Source: Clostridiales bacterium (GTDB lineage: Bacteria; Bacillota; Clostridia; Lachnospirales; Lachnospiraceae). From it: 36,626 bases of DNA. The notes below the pieces were generated by a model. It was not told where the DNA came from and ran no database searches. It was given only the letters and a program-made list of their open reading frames with translations. The translations under genes and the position numbers were made by a program. Shown here piece by piece: positions 22,256 through 29,349 of this stretch; the first letter of the stretch is position 1; each line of letters starts with the position of its first letter. Where the stretch lies: assembly GCA_023663185.1 (NCBI GenBank), contig JAMPHY010000028.1:1-36626 (forward strand), written 5' to 3'.

Positions 22256-22298
22256 AAAATATGCCTTGAGAGTATTGTATCCCCCCAAAGCATATTTT
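22256..22298 (-). terminator. terminator of the 22.3-24.6 kb operon
   Basis: On the minus strand a 13-bp stem (22286-22298 with 22256-22268, one wobble) is followed by seven T residues, 7 nt after the stop of the Nudix-like gene. Confidence 0.8.
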
Positions 22299-22305
22299 GC
22301 AATCA

Positions 22306-23013
22306 TTAATCAACAGCCGTAAAAGTAAATTCCGGATGCTCTATGCCCTTTAAATCCCTTAGATAATTAATAAAAGCCTTCTTAGTCTCGCTTTTTTGCC
22401 AGTCAGTATACGGATTGTCTCCTGTTTCCCCATACTGCTTTTTTAAATTATCCAGCCTGCCGTTAAAATAGTCGCTCTTATCATAGCTCACACCACATTC
22501 TCCTAAGAACTTTGTGACACGTTCTTCGTCAGCCTCATCACTTGCGCTTGTCAAGTCGGTTAATACACTATCCAAAGAACTAAACGGCACCCTTATTATA
22601 CACTTCATCTCCCTGCATTTAGCCGGATACTTTGTCTCATCTGATAAAAGCAGATTGTTACTTTCCCCAAAATCAGGGATAACATTGCCTCCGCCTGTGA
22701 TATCCACTTTCCAGAAGTAATATTCATCATAATCACCATCATATGTAATTGTCGCATGATTCAATATATTTTCGTCCCGAAGACTGATATTATTAATGAT
22801 GAATTTATTCTGGCTTTCCTGAGATATTTCATCTTGCAAAGTATCCACTATACTTTTACGTCCTTCAACCTTTCCACCGAAAATATTCGGCAGAAGCCCC
22901 AGATATGCCGGAATTTTTGTCATTCCCCTGCTATTCGGATAAAATTCAGCCTTGATGGGCAGATAAATATAATGTTCATCATAAAGCAGACCATAAACCC
23001 GTATTTTTCCCAT
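22306..23013 (-). CDS. degenerate Nudix-like protein of unknown function
   Basis: A 235-residue protein. Residues 45-70 read FGGKVEGRKSIVDTLQDEIS then QES, which fits the Nudix box GG-x2-E...REUxEE loosely: the leading GG and first E and the last E are kept, but the RE pair is DE and the central acidic pair is QE. The fold is thus likely Nudix, with uncertain hydrolase activity. The C-terminal half (YDKSDYFNGRLDNLKKQYGE onward) is unlike any family I know. The ATG at 23013 has AAAGGAGG about 9 nt upstream, so a longer reading frame is rejected. It is the last gene of the operon. Confidence 0.55.
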   Translation of the reverse strand: MGKIRVYGLLYDEHYIYLPIKAEFYPNSRGMTKIPAYLGLLPNIFGGKVEGRKSIVDTLQDEISQESQNKFIINNISLRDENILNHATITYDGDYDEYYFWKVDITGGGNVIPDFGESNNLLLSDETKYPAKCREMKCIIRVPFSSLDSVLTDLTSASDEADEERVTKFLGECGVSYDKSDYFNGRLDNLKKQYGETGDNPYTDWQKSETKKAFINYLRDLKGIEHPEFTFTAVD

Positions 23014-23109
23014 ATCAATAATCCTCCTTTTCTGCTCAATCTGAGAGTTTTGCATGTAACTTGCAGATTTCATATTTCGCAACTTTGCGACGTTTTTCTT
23101 TTAGCATTA

Positions 23110-23838
23110 CTACTTTACCGCCAATACAAGCTGCGTATATTTTTCCAGCGCTTCCTGTTCGCTCTGGCTGAGTGATTTGGTTCCGCCGCCGGTCTGGAAT
23201 AAGCCGTACACTTCCGCCGCCTCCTGAATCATTATCTTGATGTTTTCCTTATCGGTTCCGAAGCTTTCCTGCAAAACAGTGGCATAGCAGCCAAGGAATG
23301 TGTTGAAATCCAGCTTCGTCACATCTACGGCGGATTTGTAAGCCACGCATGCAATCACGTCCTCGGCACGCTCCTGCAAAGATTTTACGGATATATTTCT
23401 TACCCACATAGAGACGTCATATCTGACGATTGCCGGATATTCCACGATAACAAAATATTCCTTTTTCATCAATTCTTCGCCATAGCCCGCGCCAAGTAAG
23501 ATACTGAGACTCTTAGTAATCAATGAGCCTATCCCGTCGGCAATCTTTGTACCGCCGCTGAACATGGTCTTAAAAGAATTAACGACGTCTTTCATCAAAT
23601 CTTCTTGAGAACGCTTAGTATATGCGCGGTAGTCCTCATAAGAAGCAAGCACCTTTGTGATAGGCACTTTTAAATCGTCGGTTGTCTTTCCGTCTTTTAA
23701 AGAAGTTTCTATTTCTGATTTGAAAATCGTCGCTTTAGACTCGCCGAGTGAAGCTAAGATTTTAAGCTGTTCGCCTATCTCCCTCTCCGTCTCCTTAGAC
23801 TGATCCACACCGTTAATTAGTTCCCTTATTTTTCCCAT
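23110..23838 (-). CDS. unrecognised 242-residue protein with an amphipathic central segment
   Basis: A 242-residue protein that I do not recognise. The N-terminal 100 residues are helical and charged (KETEREIGEQLKILASLGE). A glycine-rich, partly hydrophobic stretch at about residues 95-125 (GGTKIADGIGSLITKSLSIL then LGAGYGE) could insert into or bind a membrane. The rest is mixed alpha/beta. The first five residues, MGKIR, are the same as in the Nudix-like protein 96 nt downstream, and the first 12 coding bases are identical. The start has a perfect AGGAGG site 8 nt upstream. A short TCGCAA/TTGCGA hairpin sits in the 96-nt gap between the two genes. Confidence 0.6.
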   Translation of the reverse strand: MGKIRELINGVDQSKETEREIGEQLKILASLGESKATIFKSEIETSLKDGKTTDDLKVPITKVLASYEDYRAYTKRSQEDLMKDVVNSFKTMFSGGTKIADGIGSLITKSLSILLGAGYGEELMKKEYFVIVEYPAIVRYDVSMWVRNISVKSLQERAEDVIACVAYKSAVDVTKLDFNTFLGCYATVLQESFGTDKENIKIMIQEAAEVYGLFQTGGGTKSLSQSEQEALEKYTQLVLAVK

Positions 23839-23877
23839 TACTTTTTCCTCCTATTTTGGAATTAATTTTATAGCTGT

Positions 23878-23893
23878 AAAGCGGCGCCGCTTT
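23878..23893. repeat. perfect 16-bp palindrome
   Basis: AAAGCGGC followed directly by its exact complement, in the 118-bp gap between the HTH gene and the 242-residue protein gene. Possibly an operator, or a short hairpin that reduces read-through. Confidence 0.5.
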
Positions 23894-23956
23894 CCCTGCT
23901 ACATACACCATTCTAGGACTTATCCTTTGAAAAAAAGCGTCATTAATTTTCACTTT

Positions 23957-24436
23957 TTAAATTTTTTCACGAGTCATTAAAAGCGGCAGTCCCATGTCGT
24001 AAAGCACATCGTTAATTCTTATAAGCGAACCCTCATAGTTGCCCGTGTTTTCCAGTTCAAATATCAAGGTCTTTATCACAGCGTCCCATGCGATAGAATC
24101 AGACAGGGCGTAGCCCGCCATATTAATCAGTTCCTTTGTTTCGTTAAGCCCAAGCCCTAACGATACCGAGATGGCAATAAGCGATTCTTTCGTCGGTTTC
24201 CTTCCGTTTTTTATCCTTTGGAACATTCTTTCGCTTATCTGGGCGTATTCATATAATTTTTTATGTTTGGATTTTTCTCTGATAAGATTTACAAGATGTC
24301 GGTTAAAATCGGAGCATTCTTTCAAGGAAAGTCCCGCGCTGTTTGCTAACGTCTCCGCCGCGTACTCGTCAAGTCCGAATAAGTCCGCTGCATTCCTTAT
24401 AACGTTATACTTTAATTTTTTTTGTCTGTACGCCAT
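23957..24436 (-). CDS. HTH (XRE-like) protein, second frame of the operon's lead
   Basis: A 159-residue helical protein. Residues 60-110 form a XRE-like helix-turn-helix: QISERMFQRIKNGRKPTKES, then LIAISVSLGLGLNETKELIN and MAGYALSDS, a pattern common in Firmicutes regulators linked to accessory operons. The ATG at 24436 lies 32 nt inside the upstream small gene and has no convincing ribosome site. The overlap contains a run of eight A residues, so it may be produced by frameshifting, or may be the 3' part of a gene broken there. It is the probable regulator of this operon. Confidence 0.7.
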   Translation of the reverse strand: MAYRQKKLKYNVIRNAADLFGLDEYAAETLANSAGLSLKECSDFNRHLVNLIREKSKHKKLYEYAQISERMFQRIKNGRKPTKESLIAISVSLGLGLNETKELINMAGYALSDSIAWDAVIKTLIFELENTGNYEGSLIRINDVLYDMGLPLLMTREKI

Positions 24437-24638
24437 AGGGATTCATATTCCAATAATACAGACATTCCTTTGATGTGCCGATTTTGTGATAGATTTCATT
24501 TAAAGTTCTGACGCCGTTTTTCTTCTTATACTCTTTTGCCATTCTTGCAAGGGAAGCGGTAAAGCCTTCTTTAAGGATAATATTGTGTTCTTTCAGCCAT
24601 TCGTCAACATAGCCTTGTCCTGTGTTTTTCATTTTCAT
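24405..24638 (-). CDS. small protein overlapping the HTH gene (possible N-terminal half)
   Basis: A 77-residue protein with WLKEHNIILKEGFTASLARM and a C-terminal CLYYWNMNPYG, unrecognised as a family. The ATG at 24638 has AAAGGAG 6 nt upstream. The reading frame ends 32 nt inside the HTH gene, just after the A8 run in which a one-base shift would join it to the HTH protein (giving ...GVQTKK-LKYN...). It could be the true N-terminus of a single 230-residue regulator, or an independent first gene with translational coupling. Confidence 0.5.
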   Translation of the reverse strand: MKMKNTGQGYVDEWLKEHNIILKEGFTASLARMAKEYKKKNGVRTLNEIYHKIGTSKECLYYWNMNPYGVQTKKIKV

Positions 24639-24664
24639 ACCATACTCCTTTCGTGCCGTAATGT

Positions 24665-24727
24665 TTTCCAACCGCACAGTTGGAAATTTTTCTTACGACA
24701 ATATCTTACCAAAAGAAATATTGGTAA
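24665..24727. promoter_or_regulatory. paired operator-like palindromes upstream of the HTH operon
   Basis: Two inverted repeats of one design: TTTCCAA-8-TTGGAAA (24665-24686) and TTACCAA-8-TTGGTAA (24706-24727), with centres 41 bp apart, about four helical turns. They flank the likely leftward transcription start and probably bind the operon's own HTH protein. Confidence 0.65.
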
Positions 24728-24771
24728 AAAATAGGCGCATGGTATGAAAAAATGCAAAAAATGCCGATTTT

Positions 24772-24786
24772 ATGCAAATTTTGCAT
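24772..24786. promoter_or_regulatory. 15-bp palindrome ATGCAAA-T-TTTGCAT
   Basis: A perfect inverted repeat with a single central base, in the 400-base gap between the divergent HTH operon and the histidine kinase gene. Possible operator; the binding protein is unknown. Confidence 0.45.
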
Positions 24787-24809
24787 TTAATGGACAGATT
24801 GATTAAAAA

Positions 24810-24890
24810 TCCGCAAGTTTAATTCATCTATAAATTCTGGCAATCCGCAGGTTTAGATATTTTATAAATTCCGGCAATCCGCACATTTTA
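24810..24890. repeat. 34-bp direct repeats upstream of the histidine kinase
   Basis: TCCGCA starts at 24810, 24844 and 24878, exactly 34 bp apart. Units 1 and 2 are identical at 27 of 34 bases; unit 3 shares only the first dozen. They lie about 75-155 bp above the TATAAT at 24963-24968, so they are candidate activator sites. Confidence 0.7.
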
Positions 24891-24962
24891 ACTAAATACT
24901 TCCTTTTCATCTCACTCATCATATTTTTTTCATAAAATCTATTCATTTTTTTAATTTGGTGC

Positions 24963-24968
24963 TATAAT
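24963..24968 (+). promoter_or_regulatory. probable -10 of the histidine kinase gene
   Basis: TATAAT 69 nt before the start codon. The -35 position (TATTCA, 24940-24945) is poor, in keeping with activator dependence on the upstream direct repeats. Confidence 0.5.
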
Positions 24969-25036
24969 ATACCCGAAAAATAATCACCTACCAATTTTTA
25001 TTGTTAGAACGATTTAGAACGAAGGAGACGATTTTT

Positions 25037-28000
25037 TTGAATACGAATAAAAAACCTTTGCAAAACACACTGTACATACTGGTTTTGCTGGCAGCAATTA
25101 TTTTATTATTTCAATGGTACTCGTTTTCAAACAGACGCCAGATTGAAGACCAGAACCTGAATTATGCGATAGACTCCGCGCGCCAGACTGCATATGGTAT
25201 CAGTAACGAATTTACCAACGCGGTAAGACGTGTTCGTAATTATGCTTATTTCTTAAGCATGGGGCAAAACGCGGCACATATTGATGCAGATGTGTTACAA
25301 GAACTGGAAGAGAACGTCGATTTTGACTCCATTCGATTTATCAACGACCAGGGCGTCAACCTGACTTCCGACGGAACCATGAGCGACAGCGCAGACAGAG
25401 ATTATTTTAAAGACGGAATGCAGGGCGGAAGCGGCACCAGCATGGTATTAAATTCACGAGTTACCGGAATGACCACGATGGTCTTCTATGCACCCGTCAG
25501 AGAAGGCGATGATATAACAGGAGTTCTTCTCGGACTTTACCTTGCGGAAGACTATCTTCAAGAAATACTTAAAACCACTTATTTCGGGGAACAGGCTGAC
25601 GTCTATTTATGTACGCGCGAAGGCAGCGTGATTGCCTCCTCCGATGGTGGAAAATATGACGTTCCGCTGCCGGATGTCCTGTTAGGCAACGGCATAATTG
25701 ATGCTGCAACCGCAGAAGACGTATGGACTGTCTTTAAAAGCGATGTATCGGAGCAGGGATTTGTCTGCGACGCCGATTCTATGACAGACAACCTTTGCGC
25801 TATTCGTGTACCGGATACGGATTACATTCTGGTTCAGGCTTTTCCCAAAAGCGTAACCCAGACGATGATTCAAGGCGCTAACCGCACGGGAATTATTCTC
25901 CAGTTTGTTTTAATTGGTTTATTCGCAATTTATATTGTAATTCTGGTTATTCGTTCACAGAAAGCAAGAGGCATTTTGAAAAAAGAAAACGAGCAGGTCA
26001 ACTATGTGCTGCAAGGTCTGAATACCCTCTTTTCTTCCAGATATCTGACTGTGGACTTAACGACAGGCTATTATTCATATATGGCGGGCGTACACCCGCT
26101 TAGTAAAAATCTGGATATGGAAGGCACTTATGATGATATCCTTAAAAACCACAGCGCTGATATAATTGGCGAAGAGGCGAAAAAGGCTTTCCATGACTAT
26201 TTTGAAGCAGATAACATTATCAAAAATATGATGGATACCGACGTTCTTACCTATGAATGCCATGTAAACAGAAACGGCAAGGAAGCATGGGAGCTTCTTA
26301 TTACGGTATGCCTGAATCGTGACGAAGAAGGCAGGGTTACTAAGATTCTCTTTGTACGTCAGGATAATACCAAGATGAAGCTGCAGGAGATAAAAGAAGG
26401 AAAAGAAAAATCCGCCATGAACCGAAAAGAAAGGCAGTACCGCATTGCCATTACTTCTTCCGCTTTTAGCACCTTCGAGTTTAATCTTACGCAGGATTTG
26501 ATTGAACAGGATATTGTCCGCACCGTAGACGGAGAACAGGTTTCTCTATTGGAAAAAGCCGGCTTGTCCGCACCCTGCAAAGCGTCGGAGTGCTTTAAGA
26601 AATGGAAGGATTTTGTTTTAGAGGAATCTTATGAAGAATATGATTCCGTAGTCAATCTGGAAAATCTGAAACAACGGTTTGAAGAAGGCGAAGCGGAAGT
26701 TACGGTAGATTACTGGAGTAAAGCCGCCGGTGGAAATCAGATGTGCGTGCGCCAGTCCTTTATTATGACGCATGATGAACAGACGAAAGACATTATGGTT
26801 ATGGTAGTCTCAAGGGATATTACCGTCCAAGTCAGAAAACAGCGCGAGCAGACGCAGGCGCTTCAAGACGCTCTGCTTCAGGCGCAGCACGCCAACAATG
26901 CTAAGACGACCTTCCTTTCCAATATGTCGCACGACATTCGGACGCCTATGAACGCTATTATCGGTTTTACCACGATTGCGGTCAGCCATATTGATAATCA
27001 GTCTCAAGTATTGGATTGTCTGCAAAAAGTTCTCTCGTCCAGCAACCATCTGCTTAGTCTGATTAATGATATTCTTGATATGAGCAGGATTGAAAGCGGA
27101 AAACTGCAGATTAAAGAGCAGGAATGCAATATTTCAGAACTGACGCACAACTTGGTAAACATTATTCAGCCGCAGGTAAAGGCAAAACAGCTTGATTTGT
27201 TTATCGATACATTCGATGTTGCAAATGAAGATGTAATCGCTGATTCACTGAAACTGAGCCAGGTTTTTGTCAACCTGTTAAGCAACGCCATAAAATACAC
27301 TCCGGCAGGCGGAACCATAAGCTTCCGTATCAGCCAGAACACCACGTTCCATCATGGCTACGGGGATTATGTTTTCACGGTAAAAGATAACGGTATCGGC
27401 ATGACACCCGATTTCGTAGAGCATATTTTTGAGCCTTTCGAGCGTGAAGAAAGTACTACCAGAACCGGTATTGAAGGAACTGGTCTCGGTATGGCGATTA
27501 CCAGAAATATCGTGGAAATGATGGGCGGTGAGATTTCCGTCCAGAGCGAAAAAGGCAAGGGCAGCGAATTCAGGGTAGAACTCAGCTTGAAACTTCAGGA
27601 CGTAGAGAAAAACGCCGCAGGAATCAAGGAACTTGAAGGTCTGCGCGCCCTCGTGGTCGATGACGACTGCGACAGTTGTGAAAGCGTTACGCGAATGCTT
27701 AAGCAAATCGGCATGCGCGCCGAATGGACCGCTTCGGGCAGGGAAGCTGTGTTCCGTGCCAAGAGCGCACACAACGAAGGCGATTCTTACCATACTTACA
27801 TAATTGACTGGCAGATGCCGGAAATGAGCGGTATCGAGACCACCAGACGCATACGCGCCACTGTCGGTCCCGAATGTCCTATCATAATCCTTACGGCATA
27901 TGACTGGACGGATATCGAGCAGGAAGCCATTAAAGCGGGAGTTACAGCATTTTGCGCTAAACCGCTGTTTATGTCAGACTTAAAGACTATCCTTTTATCC

Positions 28001-28435
28001 GCCAACAATCTTGCCGACAAGAAAGAGACAGTGGTAATGTCGAGAGCCGATTTTGGTGGCAAGCGTATCCTGTTGGTAGAAGATATAGAGCTTAACAGGG
28101 AAATTGCACAGGTAATACTTGAAGAAAACGGCTTCGTAGTGGAAACTGCACCGGACGGCACAGACGCCGTAGATATGGTAAGTAAATCCGAAGAAGGCTA
28201 TTACGACGCGATTCTTATGGATATACAGATGCCTATTATGGACGGCTATGAAGCTACGCGTACCATACGCGCCCTGCCGCGAAAAGATGTAGAAACAATG
28301 CCGATTATCGCCACGACCGCAAACGCTATGGAGGAGGATAAGGAAGCCGCTCTTAAAAACGGCATGAATGCGCATATCGCGAAGCCGATTGATATTGATA
28401 TATTCTTGAATGTTTTAGGGAAGTTTTTGGCATGA
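25037..28435 (+). CDS. hybrid sensor histidine kinase with two receiver domains
   Basis: A 1132-residue membrane sensor. A membrane segment at about residues 12-30 and another near 285-305 bracket an extracytoplasmic Cache-like domain (FDSIRFINDQGVNLTSDGTM, then SADRDYFKDGMQGG). PAS-like regions follow to about residue 620. The HisKA block has the phospho-acceptor His in NMSHDIRTPMNAIIGF. The ATPase domain has N-box LLSNAIKYTP, DNGIGM and GTGLGMAI. Receiver 1 (ALVVDDDCDS, IDWQMPEMSG) and receiver 2 (LLVEDIELN, MDIQMPIMDG) both keep the acidic pocket and phospho-Asp. No Hpt domain is present at the C-terminus. The TTG at 25037 has AAGGAG 9 nt upstream; a TTG 12 codons earlier has none. Confidence 0.93.
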   Translation: MNTNKKPLQNTLYILVLLAAIILLFQWYSFSNRRQIEDQNLNYAIDSARQTAYGISNEFTNAVRRVRNYAYFLSMGQNAAHIDADVLQELEENVDFDSIRFINDQGVNLTSDGTMSDSADRDYFKDGMQGGSGTSMVLNSRVTGMTTMVFYAPVREGDDITGVLLGLYLAEDYLQEILKTTYFGEQADVYLCTREGSVIASSDGGKYDVPLPDVLLGNGIIDAATAEDVWTVFKSDVSEQGFVCDADSMTDNLCAIRVPDTDYILVQAFPKSVTQTMIQGANRTGIILQFVLIGLFAIYIVILVIRSQKARGILKKENEQVNYVLQGLNTLFSSRYLTVDLTTGYYSYMAGVHPLSKNLDMEGTYDDILKNHSADIIGEEAKKAFHDYFEADNIIKNMMDTDVLTYECHVNRNGKEAWELLITVCLNRDEEGRVTKILFVRQDNTKMKLQEIKEGKEKSAMNRKERQYRIAITSSAFSTFEFNLTQDLIEQDIVRTVDGEQVSLLEKAGLSAPCKASECFKKWKDFVLEESYEEYDSVVNLENLKQRFEEGEAEVTVDYWSKAAGGNQMCVRQSFIMTHDEQTKDIMVMVVSRDITVQVRKQREQTQALQDALLQAQHANNAKTTFLSNMSHDIRTPMNAIIGFTTIAVSHIDNQSQVLDCLQKVLSSSNHLLSLINDILDMSRIESGKLQIKEQECNISELTHNLVNIIQPQVKAKQLDLFIDTFDVANEDVIADSLKLSQVFVNLLSNAIKYTPAGGTISFRISQNTTFHHGYGDYVFTVKDNGIGMTPDFVEHIFEPFEREESTTRTGIEGTGLGMAITRNIVEMMGGEISVQSEKGKGSEFRVELSLKLQDVEKNAAGIKELEGLRALVVDDDCDSCESVTRMLKQIGMRAEWTASGREAVFRAKSAHNEGDSYHTYIIDWQMPEMSGIETTRRIRATVGPECPIIILTAYDWTDIEQEAIKAGVTAFCAKPLFMSDLKTILLSANNLADKKETVVMSRADFGGKRILLVEDIELNREIAQVILEENGFVVETAPDGTDAVDMVSKSEEGYYDAILMDIQMPIMDGYEATRTIRALPRKDVETMPIIATTANAMEEDKEAALKNGMNAHIAKPIDIDIFLNVLGKFLA

Positions 28436-28443
28436 TAAAAACG

Positions 28444-28469
28444 GGGGCTGCTAAAGCCCCTCTTTTTAT
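28444..28469. terminator. bidirectional terminator between histidine kinase and EamA genes
   Basis: GGGGCT-GCTAA-AGCCCC (28444-28460) followed by TCTTTTTATT on the plus strand. It closes both convergent genes. Confidence 0.85.
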
Positions 28470-28470
28470 T

Positions 28471-29337
28471 TTATCCCCAGACCGCCATTATCAGTGTCGC
28501 TGCGGACATTAGGCATAGTCCGGTGAAGGCTTTTTTGCTTAGTTTTTCATGGAATACGATATATGAAAATAGCACTGTCACTAAAATGCTCATTTTATCG
28601 ATGGGGACTACTACACTGACAACGCCGTTTTGAATCGCATAGTAGTAGCAGAGCCATGACGCGCCTGTGGCAAGTCCGGATAACGATATAAAGAATAGCT
28701 CTCTTAAATCAATCTTCCCGACCTGCCGTTGTTTACCCTTTAGAAAGACAACCGCCCATGCCATCAAAAGCACCACTCCTGTACGCAGTGCAGTACCTAA
28801 GTTGGACTCCACTCCGGTAATTCCCACTTTGGCAAGAATGGAAGTCAAAGCCGCAAACACAGCGGAAAGTACGGCATACAGCTTCCATTTTCCATTGACT
28901 TCTTTTTCTTCTTCCTGTTTCTTTTCCACCATCATAAAAATTCCTGCCGCGAGCGCCGCCGTACAGCAGAGCTTTATCATAAGGTGTTCTGTTTCTCCAA
29001 AACATATGATAGCAAGAATTACGGACAAAACGGTGCTTGACTTATCAATAGGCACCACCTTATTTACATCGCCCGTCGAAAGCGCTTTAAAATAACAAAT
29101 CCAAGACGCGCCTGTCGCAAGTCCCGACAGAATAAGGAAAATCAACGATTTCGGTTCTATTTCCCTAATCTGTCCATACGAGCCGACAATGAACACCATC
29201 ACCCATGAAAACCCAAGAACAACGATTGTCCTTATCGCCGTCGCTATATCGGAGTCCGTCTTTTTGATTCCACACTTCGCAAGGATAGACGTTACTCCCG
29301 CGAAGAATGCCGATAAAACCGCCATGATAAGCCACAT
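28471..29337 (-). CDS. EamA/DMT-superfamily transporter
   Basis: A 288-residue protein with ten membrane segments in two EamA repeats. The internal duplication is obvious: FAGVTSILAKCGIKKTDSD with FAALTSILAKVGITGVESN, and LSGLATGASWICYFKAL with LSGLATGASWLCYYYAI, each followed by V(V)PIDK. It is a drug/metabolite transporter of unknown substrate. The start has GGGGGAG 6 nt away. It lies only 12 nt after the M56 gene, so it belongs to the BlaI-controlled operon and may export the compound that the sensor detects. Confidence 0.92.
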   Translation of the reverse strand: MWLIMAVLSAFFAGVTSILAKCGIKKTDSDIATAIRTIVVLGFSWVMVFIVGSYGQIREIEPKSLIFLILSGLATGASWICYFKALSTGDVNKVVPIDKSSTVLSVILAIICFGETEHLMIKLCCTAALAAGIFMMVEKKQEEEKEVNGKWKLYAVLSAVFAALTSILAKVGITGVESNLGTALRTGVVLLMAWAVVFLKGKQRQVGKIDLRELFFISLSGLATGASWLCYYYAIQNGVVSVVVPIDKMSILVTVLFSYIVFHEKLSKKAFTGLCLMSAATLIMAVWG

Positions 29338-29349
29338 GATTTACTCCCC

